Notes under the pieces: model-generated
The model's database searches: none
The model's input: only the letters and a program-made list of their open reading frames with translations
Told to the model about the DNA's origin: nothing
Position numbers and translations under genes: made by a program
DNA from: Monosporascus cannonballus
Taxonomy: Eukaryota > Ascomycota > Sordariomycetes > Xylariales
Assembly: GCA_004154925.1 (NCBI GenBank)
Contig: QJNS01000185.1
Span: forward strand, 62,001 to 126,000
DNA length: 64,000 nucleotides
Direction: 5' to 3'
Shown: positions 45,321 to 59,984 of the stretch, one piece after another
How positions within the stretch are numbered: the first letter of the stretch is position 1
Layout: each line of letters starts with the position of its first letter

Positions 45321-48300
45321 CTATTTATAATTAATTACTTTTCGGTAAATAAAATTTCCATTTTTATTAATTTTTTATTTATTATCCTTAATTTTTAATA
45401 TTATAAAAATTAAATATTTAATAAAAGAATTAAAAAATTAAATATATTTTTTTTTCAAATTTAATTATATGTTTTTCCATAAAGGTTTTAATTTTTTTAG
45501 GTTTATATAATAAATCTTATAAAACTTAGGATAATACTTTTTTTTAATAAATATCCAATAATCCTATTAACCATATAGCGATAATTCGTAATTTTCTTTA
45601 TCTTTATATAATTTTTTAAATCCTTAATATTCCGGAAATACCGTAAAAATCTAATTAAAAACCCGTATTTCCTTAATAATATAATAAATTTTTTAATTAT
45701 TTTTATTTGGTATTTCGTCCTAAAAAAATATTTATTTTTTCCAATTAATCCGTAAGTTACTAAAATAAAGCCAAAATATTCCTAAAATAATATCGTATCC
45801 GGAAATATTAATAATATTTAATAAAATACGTTTTTAATATCCTTAAATTTATACTGGGAATTCCTTTATTTCTCGAAAAATTTGTCCATTTTCGTAAATA
45901 AATAAACTGCCGTTTACCGTACATAACTTATAGGATTTTAACTTATATTTCTAAAAAATCTAATATTTTTCCGTTATTACGAAGGAAATAAAATTACCTT
46001 TTATTCCGGAATTAATTATAGCCTTAAATACCTTACTTTTATATTAAAGGGGGATCTTAATTTAATTACGCGTTCCTTTCGTTATTTCGCATAAAATCTT
46101 ATCAATTAAGGTTTTTCGATACTTTATTTTCGAAAACCTTTATAATTTTTTAATTTTTAATAATTTCCGACTTAAATAAACTTTTATTTACGAACTTTTT
46201 TAATAGCATATTTAATATATTAGTTATTTTTATACCGGAACCATATTTTCTTACTATACTTACATTAAGGCTTTAAAATCTGGTTCTTTTTCTGGCTTAC
46301 CCTTTTATTCCGTATTTCCTAAATTATAAAATCAAAAAAATAAATTTCCGAAAAAAGTATTCCCATATTTAAGAATTTGTATTAAATATAAAATATCGGG
46401 AAATAATACAGATATCCTTATAATATAACCTTTTAATTCCATTTTGATTCGGGATATAAATAATAAAATTTAAAATATTTTGGCTATCGGGAAATTTCAA
46501 TATATCGGCACTTATCATTTAGTTCGGTAAAAATCTTATTATTTTATCCGGGCCAAAAATTATTATTTTCTTTAATTTTAAAATAAATAAAATAATTATC
46601 CTAATAATAAATAGTAAAATATAATAAATTATAAAGGTTTACCGATAATATCTTTTTGTAAATAATATATTTTAAAAATTCGTAAAATTTTAAAAATAAT
46701 TATCCGTAATTATTAATATTTAATTAAAACTAATTATCCTTTATATATATCTTATACTTCTAGGAATCAAAATAACATTAATATCCTAATTTTATAATTA
46801 TCTTAAAAGCCGTTTATTTAGGATAATACTTATAAATTTTAACTTTAGAATTTTGGCAAATAAAATAATTTTCGTACTTTAAATTATTATTTTAAATTTA
46901 AGTAATTATAATAATAATATATTTTAATTAAAAAAAATTAAATTAATTTTTTTCTTTTCTTTTTTTGCCTTATTATCAATTTCTTATTTAGCCGTTTTAG
47001 CTTTTTTTTGGGATTAAAAAATTCCTTTTTTTTTGGAATTCCTTTTAATAAAGGAATAATATTCGTTTTTAAAATGCCCCTTTTTACCACAATTAAAATA
47101 TTTTATTTTAAATTTGTTTTTTTAAGCTCTTTCGAAACGGAACTTACTTTTTTTTAAGGCTTGCCTTTATTTTTTTTAATTCGGCTATTAAAGCTTTTAT
47201 TATTATCTCGTTTATCGATTTTCTTTTTTTCGAAATACCGATTAAAAATTCGTTAATCGGCAATAATAACCTTATTTATATATTTTATAAAAAATTTAAT
47301 CTTAAATTCTATATATAATTTATCTTTAACCTAAAATTTTAAGCTATTATAATAAAAATAAAATAACGCGTTTTTTGGTAAATTCGAAATAATAATTAAA
47401 CGGTTAAATTTTGTTATATATTCGGATATTAACTTAATTTAGTAAAAAAAATAAAATTACTTAATAACGTCTTATTCCTTATCGGGATTACCAAATAAAA
47501 TACGCATTTTTTTTTCAAAATTTTCGTAATTACTAAAAATATAATTAATAAGGTCCAAAGATTTTTTTAAATATTTTTTAAAATAATCCGTCAAAATAAG
47601 TTCGAACCATTAACGAATTTATCTAATTAACAATTAAAAAATAACTATTATTTTTTAATATTCCTCCGGCAAAGAATTTTTATAAAACTTAAAGTAAAAC
47701 TTTACTTAAACCAAAAATCCATTAAAATCTTTTAATCCGTTATAAGGTTTAGGGGAAATTAGCTTATAGCCCTTAACGTTTGGCATTCTATAATAACCAG
47801 GGGGTAAAATAATTTTTTCCCATATCCGAATTATACCGAATAATAGTAAGGTCGAAATTTTTTCTTGCATTCGCCTTAGGTCCAACGAAAAAGGTTGGTA
47901 ACCGGCCCCTTAGCTTCGCCCTTTAAGGAAGCCAAATTAAAAAAAAACTAACTTTTTTCCTTTTATAAACCGAATATTCTTTTTTCTTAAAGTTCGGATT
48001 TCTGCTATTAAGGCACTTAATTTCTCATTCGTAATAAGTTTTTTTTTAGCTTTCGGCCCCATATTCTTTTTTAACCTTTTTTTCAGCCATTTTTTTTTCT
48101 AATTTCTTTCCTTAAATTTTAATAATATCCTTAAAGGCTAAGGTAAATTATTATCTGGGTTACGAAAATAACGGATTTCCTTAAAATCGAATAATAAGAA
48201 ATATTATATTATTAATTAATTAAAAAACTTTTTTAATAAGGGGTAAATCGTTAAATCTTATTAATAACGTTTTTTTAATTAATAATAAAAATTATATATA

Positions 48301-48414
48301 TTATTTATCTTTTAAACGTTATCTTATATTATCGTTTATATTAAATTTAAAAAAGTTTATACCTTAATTAGGCGGTAAATTATCCGTTAGTTATTAATTA
48401 AAAAATTATTAAAA

Positions 48415-48844
48415 TGTAATAAACTTATTATATATTTATTTGGAAATATAAATAATATCCGAAAAAAATCTTAATTTGCAAATAATAATAAGGCAAAAAA
48501 TAATTTAATATATTCGTTTAAAAAATTTTAAGATATTTTTTTTTAATTAAAAAATAATATAATTATTTTTAATTAAATATTTAAATTAATAATTAAAAAG
48601 CGAAAAATTAAATAAGTAATTATTTACATAAAAAATCCAAACTTTATATATCCTTTTTATTTTTTATATTTTTTATGGTTTCTGGGGATCTCGAAAAACC
48701 ATAATATCTGTCATTTACGAATCTCCTAATATCTTTGGAAATTAACAGAAACCCGAGGTTTATCCGATAGACAATGGAGATCCCAAGCGTCTCCAACTTC
48801 CTGGGCCTCCTTTGGGCCTAGTGAAGTCCCTTCGGAACGTAACA
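48415..48844 (-). repeat. Right LTR of element B (430 bp)
   Basis: Same length as the left LTR; ends CGGAACGTAACA followed by ATAAT. Its first half is heavily mutated, while 48660-48844 is nearly intact (TCCAACTTCCTGGGCCTCC). Confidence 0.88.
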
Positions 48845-48849
48845 ATAAT

Positions 48850-50384
48850 CTAGAAAAAATTAAAAAAACGAAAATAAATTTATTAATATAATTTAGCCTA
48901 AATATATACTAGGTCTCCTATGGCGAAAAGTCCAATAAAAATACAAAAAGCCAGAAAGCTGGCCTAACAAATATCGCGAATATAATAAGAAATATTATAA
49001 AAATAATTACGCGAATATTAAGATTAGGTAAAAAAGATTTATCTCGGAACTTTTAATTGATACGGCAAAATATATACCATATACTGTCGACGATGAGAAT
49101 ATCTCGATTACGAAAAAAATAGCAGATTTACAAACGGATTACTCGTATATATTATAAAGGAATCGATTTTCCAAACCGTATCGGAAATAATAAAAACGAT
49201 AAATAATGATATCGACAATTTCGATCCATAGCTCCAAAAAATATTCAGCAATTGGTTGAAGCAAAAAGCGGGCCTAAAAGAAAATAATGCCCTTAAAAAA
49301 ACCCAGTTTGTTATTATTAATAATGTAATTACTAAACGGAAAAAAAAATTAATTTAGCGCACAATAAAAAATTACTATTAAAAAGCTATTACGGATTTTT
49401 ATTTTTAATTAACATTTAATGCAAACCCTTACGAAAAGAAAATTGTTAAAAAAGATAAGTTAATTCATAAAAGATTTTTGAAACGATAATTAAGGCAACG
49501 TATAATAAGATCCAATCGCAAACTTAAAAAAACAATTTATTTAATAAGAAAAAAAATTATAACAAAACCAAAAAAACCTAATATAATTTGAAAAAATACA
49601 ATGCCGACAATAACGACAAATATAGCAGCTTAACGTATTAAATACAGAAATATAAATAAAGTTCGATAAATTCGAATAAAAATTAAAAAAAAAACGTTAT
49701 CTCTAAAAAACCCGCAAAATAATAAAACCCAAAAAAATTAAAGGGAATTCCTAAAAAGAGCTTTAAACGTAACGATAAAAACCGTTAATAATCTTATCAC
49801 TTTAAATATACAAATTGAAACGTGCTGATATACTGTAATAATAAACTGCAGAACATTAAGCGAAAACTATATTATACCGAATATGGTTAATAAGCTTAAA
49901 TTGATATAAAAATACAAATTAAAACCTTATATAACGACAAATGCTAAAAGTTAAGAATTCGCTTACGATAACGGGAAAATTATACGCAAAATTAATTGCT
50001 TCGAGATTTTTATCTAAAAACAATATCAAATAGTTAATTTCGATATCGTTCCACTTAAGAATTACGATATAATCTTAGGATTACCATTGATACGCTAATA
50101 CGAAATCTTAATTAATAACGAAATTAGCTAAATAAGGTTTATCTTACACTTTATTAACGGATAAAAAAAAGAAAATTAAAATTTCAATATTCGATCGATA
50201 ATAGCGACAAATATAAACATAAGAATACGACAAAAACCTTATCATTCAAAAAGATAAAATACAAAAAAGAAAATAATTATCGAAGAAAAATACGACATAT
50301 CGTTATTATTATCAAAGCGAAATTAAATCAACTAATAACGGTTTAAAACAACAGCCCCAAAAGTCATAAAATTTAACCAATATA
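48850..50384 (+). mobile_element. Continuation of the Gypsy-A copy (pol start, protease)
   Basis: Resumes the sequence interrupted at 41596. The junction aligns with the uninterrupted copy at about 51885-51950 (shared ATTAATATAATTCAGCCTA-type sequence). Aspartic-protease remnant near 50063 (YDIILGLPLIR, matching the ILGxxWL region). It ends abruptly at 50384 where another LTR starts; reverse transcriptase is absent here. Confidence 0.75.
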
Positions 50385-53300
50385 TGTTATAACCTAACGA
50401 TCTTGGCTTTCTTGCGGACGGTCGGGCCCACGAAAAAGACAAAGCTCCGACCACCGCTAAGAAGTCACGTAACCGGCTCAAAGATCTCAAGGTGCCAAGT
50501 ACCTTAAACCCCTTAAGCCGATAAAAAAGCTTAAAAGGCTTAACGGGCTTAAAGGTTTAAACCGCTTAAATGCCATAAGCCAAAATAAAAATATATAAGT
50601 TTAGTATTTCTATAATTTAAATAACTTTAGTGTATAATATAATATTTTTACTTAATATATTTTTAATATTACGAAATATAATACGATTATTATATTTATT
50701 ATTTAAATCTTTTTAATATTCTTATTAATATAAATCCGTATAATTAAAATTTAATAATTAATTAAACCTTTTAAGCCGTTATATGTTATAAATTTTTATT
50801 TAATAATATCGTCAAACTTTAAACAATACTGATTATCGTTATATTTACCAGCAAATAACCCAAACAACTTATTTACTAAATCCTTAATTACCCGGATAGT
50901 AAAATGGAATCTGAAATTTTTTTTTTTCGTTTTTTTCGTAAAAAAGTTCTTTAACGTCTAAATGCTATAAACGAACGTATTCTTTAACTTAAAAAATAAT
51001 AATAATCTTATAACGTTTTTTTAAAGTAATTTACGAAAAGTTTAAGGAAACAAAGGTTTTCGAAATCGAAAAACCTTTTTAAATAAATTAAATTATTTAA
51101 TTAAATTTTATTAAAAAACTAAAAAAGTTCTTAAATTTTTTAAATTAAAAATTTTTAATATAACTTTAATTAAGTTATAATTATTCTTAATTTAATACCG
51201 AACATATTTTAAATATTTTCTTATTTAACTTATTACGTTTATTATACGAATCAAATTTGTAATCGGACTATTTATCGGAAATATAATTACTTAATTTAAG
51301 CCCGTTATAAAAAAGTACGTTACCTTATTAATCAAAAAACGAAACCTAAAGGTAATACGAATTTACAGCGATTACAAATAATTCGAATAAGTATTAACGA
51401 AAACTTTCGGAATAATAAATAAAAAAACAAAAACCGAAATGAAAATGTAATAATTACGCTAAAGAAATTAATATCTAATTACGGTAATACATTAATTCAA
51501 TTAATAACTGAATTAAATTAAAAATGAAAATATTAATAGTCAAATTTTTTGACGGCTTAAAAAATATAGAAAAAGTTTTTTAAGTTTAATCAGCTTAATT
51601 ATGTATCGGATTATATCGTTATAGTAATTAAAATTAACGATCGATAATACGTACAACGTATTAAAAATATTAAAGGAAAAAATGATAACAAACCTTGATA
51701 TATAATTAATATTAACGCTGTTTAACGTAATAATACTTTTTATAATATAAAACCAGAACTTATAAAACTAAAAATTATATATAGAAAAAATTGGAGCCAA
51801 ATTAAATATTATAATTGCAACAAAATAAGATATAAGGTATCGTAATATAAAACACTTAAAAAACCTTATTAAAATAATTGGAAACTAGTACTGGAAAAAT
51901 CATCCAAAAAAAAACCAAGAGAACGAAGGCAAATCTATTAATATAATTCAGCCTAAATATATATCAAGTCCTTTATAGCAAAAAAATCTAATAAGGAATA
52001 CAAAAAGCCAGAAAGCTAACTTAATAAGTATTACGAACATACCAAAAAGCATTATGAAGATAATTACGCAAATGTTAAAATTAAATAGAAAGTTTCTGTC
52101 CCGGAACCCTTAATCGATACGGCAGAATACATACTATATACTGTCGACGACAAGAATATCCCGATTACGAAAAATAAAAGCAGTATATTTACGAACGAAT
52201 TACTTATATATATTATAAAGGATTCGACTTTCCAAATCGTACCGGAAATAATAAAGATAATAAGCAATAATATTAATATCTTCGAACTATATCACTAGGA
52301 GATATCCAGCAACTGGCCGAAATAAAAAGCTGACCCCAAAAGAAAATGCCCGTAAAAAAACCTTTTTTATTATTATAGATAATATAATTACTAAACGGAA
52401 AAAAAGTTAATTTAGCATATAATGGAAAAATACTGCTAAAAATTATTACAGATCATTATTTTTAGCTGGTATTTATTATAAACCTTTATAAAAAAAGTTA
52501 TTAAGAAAAAAATACGTTAATTTATAAAAGATTTTTAGAACGATGTTTAAAACGGTATATAATAGGATGTAATCTTAAATATAAAAGAATAATTTATTTA
52601 ATAAAAGCAATTATAAAAAAATTAAAAATAATTAATATAATTCGAAAAAATAATATGCTGGTAATAATAATAAATATAGTAACTTAACGCATTAAACAAA
52701 AAATATAAGCAAAGTTTGATAAATTCGAATAAAAATTAAAAAAAAGGTTACTTATAAGAATGTTATAAAATAACGAAATCTAAAGAAATTAAAAGAAATT
52801 CCAGAAAAGCGCTTTAAATATAACGATAAAAAACTTTAATAACCTTATTACTTTAAATATATAAATCGGACCGTATTAATATATTGCAATAATGGATTAC
52901 GGAGCTTTGGACAGGAATTATATTATATCAGATATAATTAATAAACTTAAATTATTATGAAGATATAAGTTCAAACCCTATATAACGACGAATATCGAAA
53001 ATTAGGAATTCGCTTACGATAACGGAAAGGTTTAACGCAAAATTAATTACTTTAAGATAATTATTTAAGAATAATATTAAATACTTAATTTCGATATCGT
53101 TTCATTCGAGAATTACGATATAATCTTAGGATTATTATAAATACGTTAATACGGAATTTTAATTAATGGAAAAACTAGCTAAATAAAGTTTATTTTATTT
53201 CTTATTAACAAACTAAAAAAAAATTAAGATCTTAATATTCTATCGATAATAACGATAAATACAGGCATAAAAATATAATAAAAATCTTATTACTCAAAAA

Positions 53301-56300
53301 GATAAAATATAAAAAAAAACGGGTATTAAAGAAAAATACGATATATCGTTATTATTATCAAAACAAAATTAAAGTAATTAAATAACAATCTAAAATAATA
53401 ATAATAATTGAAAAAACTACAAAATCTAATTAATATGTTATTACAATACTATAAATATAAGCAGTTTTTTTAAAAAGAAATTTGATACAAAATTATCAAA
53501 ATACAGTAAATAAAGATTATGAAATAATCTTTAAAAAAAGATCTTCGACAAAATTTTATCTTATTTATAATTTTAGCGAAAATAAGTTACGTATTTATTA
53601 AAAAAATACCTGGAAAATCGGTTGCAAAAAAGATGAATTCGACTTTCGAAATTATTAGCAAAATACCTTATGTTTTTCGTATCGAAAAAAACGGAAAATT
53701 ACGACTTATAATTAACTATCGACAACTGAACGATATTACTATTAAAAATCGAATATTATTACCCTTAATTACGGCAATAAAAAACCGACTGTACAAAACT
53801 AAATGATTTATAATATTTGATTTTAAAGATAAATATAATTTTATGAAGATTAAGCAAAAATACGAATAAAAAATAGCCTTTAAAACGAAATACGAACTAT
53901 TTAAATATTTAATTATATTAATGAGATTTATAAACGTATTAGCAACTTTTTAACGGATAATAAATTATATATTATAAAATACAACGAAATCTTCGTCGTA
54001 TGCTATTTCGACGACATTTTCATTTTTTCAACAACGGAAAAAGCATACTTAAAATACGTTTATAAGGTTTTTGTAAGCTTTATAAAACATAAAGCTATTT
54101 ATTGACGCGAAAAAATGAATTTCATAAACAGAAAATAAAATATTTAGGACATATTATTACCGCAAAACATATTAAAATGGACCTTAAAAAATCGACATAA
54201 TTACAAAATAATATACGTTAATAATAATTAAAGAAATACAAATATTTCCTAAATTCGTTAACTATTATAGGAAATTTATTTGAAACTTTAACAAAATAAT
54301 TATACCTTTAATAAATTTTACGAAAAAAAGATTAAATAAATGTTAAATACGGAAAAAACATTTTAAAATATTAAGAATACGATTACCAGTAAACCAGTAC
54401 TAATTATATATAATCTAAACCGTTTTGTTAAATTAAAAACCGATATTTCGAATTACGCGTTAAACGTAATAATTAAATAACGAAATAATTAAGGCAGATT
54501 GCATTTTATTGCATTTTTTTCGTACAAATTAAAAGGAACTGAATTTAATTACGGCATTTTAAATAAATAATTTATAATAATTATTATAACATTTCAAAAA
54601 TTCAGGTATTTCTAAAAGAAAAGCTGATATCAAATTAAGGTTTATATGGATTATTAAAATCTTATCCGATTTATTACGACCAAGAAATTTACAAAATAAT
54701 AACAAAGATACGCAAAAAGATTAGCGAATTTTAATTTCTTTATTGTTTATAAAAAAGGCTTAGAAAACAGCAAAGCAAATACCTTAAGCAAACAACCAAA
54801 TTTCGAAAGAAAATTGGTCAAAATTAATTATACAATTTTCGATACCATTATAAAAAAACATTTACGCCCGCGATAAATTACGACAATTCGGGCAATATCC
54901 TTCAATATGTATTAAAAGATCTAGCAGTATAACGACGGTTTCCCAAAAAATTAAAAAACGAATAAAATACAAATTCTAAATAAATACTAAAAGGATTTAA
55001 TACAAAAAATACATGAATATTAGTTATACGGATATCCAGGGATTTACAAAACTTTAAAACGGTCTTAACGTATATATTCTATTTTTAAAATAAAATCAAT
55101 AATATAAAAAATCATACGGCAATACGATATTTGCGCCAAAATAAAAATTCGACGACATAAGTTATACGGAAAATTACAGCTATTATTAATCGCAAAATAA
55201 TTATGGTATTTAATTATATTCGATTGTATTGCTAAACTTCTAATATTAAAAAATCCAGCTACGGAAATATATTACGATAGCATTTTCGTAATTATCGATC
55301 GATTTACGAAATTCTCCTATTTTTTACCATATTATAAGGATATAAATGTCGAACAAATAGCATATATGTTTTTAGATATATTTTCAGCATATATGGATTA
55401 TTAATAAAAACCATTTTAAATAAGGGATCAATATTCGCATTTAAATTTTAACAAGGCCTTATAGCATAAATCGGCCTAAATCATAAATTATCCAGCATAT
55501 TTAAATTTTAAACAGATAAATAAGTAAAACGTATAAATTAAATTTTAGAAATTTACTTATAATACGATATTAATTACGAATAAAATAATTAGGTTAAAAA
55601 TTACTAATTGCATAATTAACTTATAATACCAGTTATTACGAAAATATTAAAATAATACCAGTAAACGTAAATTTTGGTTTTATTTCAAAACTTTATAGAA
55701 AAATACGTAACGATAGTCTAATTAATGTTAAAGCAATTTTTACATTAAAATAATTACGATAGCAATATTAGAAAATAAAGATAAAACTGGAATTCGTACG
55801 AAATTAAATAAGCAAATATTATAACTAAAAAAAATTAAAAGAATTAATTTTTGAAGAGGGGAAAATAATTTTTTTATTATCAAAAATATTCAAATAAAAC
55901 GATCCAACAAAAAGTTCGATTTTAAATATATCGGTCTATATAAAATCGCCAAGAAAATCTTAAAAAATAATTACTAATTAGAATTTTTACCAAAAGTTAA
56001 ACTTTATCCAATTTTATACGTTGTTTTATTTGAATTAGCAACGGGTATAATTAAAGTACATACGGCATAAAACGACCAAAAGGTAAAAAACGAACAAGCG
56101 CACAAAATAAAAAAGATATTCGATATACAAAAACAAAACGGATTTACCCAGTACCTGATCAAATAGAAAAAGCACCCGGATTCCGAGAATACCTGGGAAC
56201 CTGCCAAAAATCTTATTAGCGCCCAGCGTTTATTAAAAAACTTTTACTAATAACGGCGGACTTATTAAAAAGGGCCCCCTAGTCGAAGATTTCAGAAATA

Positions 56301-57261
56301 AATTAATTAAGGAAGTTAATAGGAAAAACAAAGAAAAAGGCCTCGGCCTTTACGTATTTCTGTTCGTTTAACATATCCATTAACGGAAGTCCGCGGTTAA
56401 TAATTTTAACTCCTTTAACGTAAAAAAAATTCTTTTAACGACGAAATCGAAGAAGGCGGTTAATGGTTTCGTTAATATCGCGCTATTTACGCGCCAGGTC
56501 TTTTTTAAGTTTTTGCTAAAAACGTAAAAAGTTTTTTTCAATAACGGCCTTTTCGCGATTTAAATGATTTTTTTCCCTTCTTAATGCAACGTAAAAAGTT
56601 AATTAGGACGCCAGACTTATTATAACGACGACGGTTTTTGATATATTCGCTATAACGACAAAGCTTTTTAATTATTTGATATTTAGTACTATTTTCGAAA
56701 TAAGGCGTATACGATATTATTTTAAAATCAAATTTAACAATATAAGCAGCCAAGAAATTTAGGCTTTTTTTTGATTGGGATAACTGCAAGGCTTGCGGTT
56801 AGCGACACGATCTGCTATGGTAAAATTAATGACTTACTGAAAAGAAAAATTTTTAAAGGCAAAGATCTTAGAAAAAGGGGAGATCGTATTACGACCTAAC
56901 TAAAAACCGGCCTTAAAGACGGTCGGACCTATATGGAAAAGGTTACGTAATTTAGATCTCTTTTGGTAGCAAAATCTAAAATAAATCCATACAGAACCAA
57001 CTAAATCCAATAGCATTAAATCTATGGCAATTTCAAAATCCAATGAAGATCTAATTTAATCGAAAAAAATATATACCTTTATTATTCTCATAATTTAAAT
57101 AACTTCAGCTTGCAATATAACATCGTTATCCAAGGTACCCTTAATATTACTAGACGTAATACGATTACTGTATCCATTACTTAGATTCCCACGATACTTC
57201 TGCCAACATAAACTCGTACAACTAAGGTTTAATAGTTGGTTAAACCCCTTAAGCCGTTACA
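50385..57261 (+). mobile_element. Gypsy-A chromovirus, gag to chromodomain, with non-matching LTRs
   Basis: Left LTR 50385-50783. The gag relic (from about 50840) has the zinc-knuckle trace YYNCNKIRYK near 51815. Protease is near 53114 (YDIILGL). Reverse transcriptase is at about 53676-54040 (KLRLIINYRQLNDITIKN and the catalytic CYFDDIFIFS at 54001-54030). Integrase is at about 55060-55420 (YYDSIFVIIDRFTKF). The chromodomain is at about 56101-56208 (NGFTQYLIK, PDSENTWEPAKNL). Right LTR 56887-57261. The two LTRs share their ends but have different U3 sequences, and the flanking pentamers differ (ATATA and TTAAC), so this is not a simple single insertion. All frames are broken. Confidence 0.8.
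53676..54040 (+). pseudogene. Reverse transcriptase core of Gypsy-A
   Basis: Reads IEKNGKLRLIINYRQLNDI followed by the family's FDFKDKYN segment, the EWKTAF-like region with a stop, and CYFDDIFIFS. Order and spacing match Ty3/Gypsy RT. Several stops make it non-functional. Confidence 0.78.
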
Positions 57262-59421
57262 TTAACGAACATATTACTTTTCGAAAATAAAAATAATAGT
57301 TTAAAAAATTCGAAAATAATGCGACCTATGCAGCAAAACTAAGGTACGATAATATAAACCCTATAGAAAATTACAACTATTACCAGTTTTAAAACAGCCA
57401 TAGGACTTAGTTACTATAGACTTTATTATCAAATTTTCTTTATCTAAAAGTCTAGTAATAGAAATATATTAAAACAGTATTGTCGTAATCGTTAATGAAC
57501 TTACGAAGTTCTCTGACTTTTTATCTTATTAAATATTTATTAACGCCGAATAAATAACATATATTTTTTTAAATATAATTTCAGTATATACGGATTACCA
57601 AATAACACTATTTTTAAAAAATGAACTATATTAACCTTGAAGATTTTGCAAAGTCTTATATTACAAATCGATCTAAATCATACAGTATTTAACGTATTTA
57701 AACCTTAAATAAATAAATAAATGAAAGGAGTAGACTAAACATTAAAAATTATTTACTATATTACATTAATTATAAACCTAAAAAATAAGTTAACAAGTTA
57801 CTTTCGGCTTAATTAGTATATAATACTAGTTATTACGAAAACATCAAAATAACCTTAATAAACGCCAATTTCGATTTTATATCAAAGGTTTATAGAAATA
57901 TGTACGACGAATTTATTAGTGTTAAAACAATTAAACTAATTATATTAAAAAAATAAGAAAGCAATCGAAATTCGTACTAAATGAAATAAACAAATATTAT
58001 AGTGAAAATGATTAAAGAGACCAACGTTCGAAAAAGACGAAATGTCGTACCTCGTTATTAAAAATATACAATTAAAAGAACCTAGCAAAAAAACTCAATT
58101 TCAAATATACCGGCTTATGCAAAATCGCTAAAAGAAATCTCAAAAAATAATTACTAATTAGAACTTTTATATAAATTAAATTGCCCTTAATTTTTCACAT
58201 TTTTTATTCGAATTAATAACGGACATAATTAAAATATATTCCACTTAAAACGTGGTAAAAGTAAAAAACGATACGGTATACAAAAAAAAACCTCGATATA
58301 AGAAAAACGGACTGTTTTATCTAGTATCTAATCAAATAGAAAAAAAATATCCGAATTCCGAAAATATCTAGACATCTGTTAAAAATCTTATTAGCGTTTA
58401 ACGCCTATTAAAGAATTTTTACCAGTAACAACAAACGTACCCCAGTTAACGGTCGACTAATCGATAATATCGATCTTAAACCAGCCGGCCGGAAACGCGG
58501 CCTATGCTAACGTAACAGCTATAACAGCAGCCTCCAGCTATTCCTGTTTTTTTTTCGAAACGTTTAAATTCCTTTATCACTTCCGTACTTTAAATACTAT
58601 AACGAAACATTTTGATACCACGGCGACGAAATAATCGTTTTTATTTTTATAGACGGTCCAATTTATTAGCAGTAATCCGCAACTCTTTACGCACTTATCT
58701 TTGCTTACGCTTTAATTAATCTTTTTCGTCCAAAAATATTTAGCATTTAATGTCGAAAAAATCGAAAATATAATAAAGAACGCTATAATAAATATATCGC
58801 GCATATTTTAAGAACTCCCAAACAACTTTATATTTCGCGTTTTTGTTTTTATAACGAAAATAAAAAAAATATTTTAAAACTAAAAAGTTAAGAGGTTTAC
58901 AAAAATAACAATTTTTAATATAACCCGATACAACACATATAAAAAAAGTTGTTTATTAAAATTAACAAATAGATAATTTAATGTTTAAAGATAAAAATAT
59001 TTTTAAAAAAATCGTATTATAATCTAACGGTCTTAATTTTCTTATAAACGGTCGGAGTTATAAGAAAAGCTAAATCCGACCACAGCCAAAATATCACGTA
59101 ACTAGCCTCAAGGTTTTAAAGTGCCAAGCATTTTAAGCTCTTTAAGTCAACAAAAGGACCTCTAAGGCTTAAAGGGCTTAAAGGCTTAAATTACTTAAGC
59201 GCATTAAACCAGAACGAAAATATATACGCAAAATATTTCTATAATTTATATAAAATTAGTTTGCAATATTTATCAATATTGATAGCTTGGTTATCCAAGA
59301 TAAACTTAGTATTACGAAACGGAACTAAGTTATTTTTATTGCTTAAATTTCTACGATATTTCTGCTAATATAAACCCATCGACTTATATTTAATAATTGG
59401 TTAATTAGCCCCGCCGTCAGA
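57262..59421 (+). mobile_element. Gypsy-A 3' fragment: integrase, chromodomain and 3' LTR
   Basis: Begins within the integrase region (aligns to about 55050 of the neighbouring unit). The integrase core is near 57420-57520 and a chromodomain trace at about 58270-58400 (YPNSENI-like, KNLISV-like). It ends in an LTR at 59015-59421 whose U3 (AACGGTCGG, then AGGCTTAAAGGGCTTAAAGG) is the same type as the LTR at 50385. It may therefore be the 3' end paired with the left LTR at 50385, with another copy's end recombined between them. Confidence 0.65.
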
Positions 59422-59984
59422 ATCTTATAACGTAGATGAAATATATTATTTATTTTTAAATATCATTTTATATTGTCGTTTTTTATTATCCTGTATATTA
59501 AATTTAAAATAATTTATGTCTTAATTGGGCGCTAATATATTTATTAATTATTTAATCAATATGTTATTAAAATACAACAAACTTATGATATATTTTTTTG
59601 AAGATATAAGTAATATCTAAGTAAGGTGTTAATTTGGAAGTAATAGTGACATAAAAAATAATTTATAATTTTTGCGTTTAAAACGGTTACGAATTATGCA
59701 TATAGTTAAGAAATAATATTTTGGATTAAAAATTTAAATTGATAATTAAAAAACGAAAATCAAATAAATAACTACCTATATAAGGTATTACGTTGTTATA
59801 AATGTTTCCGTTTTTGAATAAATACAGCATAGATCTATATAATTTATATAATCTAGACAAATTACTTAGATTACTTACATCACTTAGAAAGGTCAAAAAT
59901 CCTTGGCCGATATTTAACAGTTACGTATCTGCGCTAGTTATTAAAGCAAATCTCCTTAGATTGAAAGCCTCTGTTCTCGCAACA
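59422..59984 (-). mobile_element. Truncated Gypsy-B end with LTR
   Basis: Sequence 59450-59572 aligns with the internal end of element B next to its right LTR (48290-48414). The LTR 59573-59984 begins TACAACAAAC (TGTAACGAAC after RIP) and ends CTGTTCTCGCAACA. Its second half resembles the solo LTR at 5424 (ACTTAGATTACTTACATCAC) more than the full-length B LTRs. Confidence 0.65.

Larger units (their letters stand above)
41597..48844 (-). mobile_element. Full-length Gypsy family B element (7248 bp), RIP-inactivated
   Basis: LTRs of 430 bp at 41597-42026 and 48415-48844, flanked by a perfect ATAAT duplication (41592-41596 and 48845-48849). Coding is on minus. A gag zinc knuckle is readable at about 47066-47105 (YFNCGKKGHFKNE). 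A reverse transcriptase segment is at 45093-45320 (KWFTALNFRNNYYCIRI, then FKIIYGFYEY). The catalytic IYFDDILI is at about 45020-45050. RNase H and integrase should lie to the left (42027-44900) but are too mutated to read securely. The gag-pol order and YFDD motif place it in Ty3/Gypsy. The element sits inside the gag/pol junction of a Gypsy-A copy. The 3' LTR is well preserved only at its right end (48660-48844). Confidence 0.9.
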
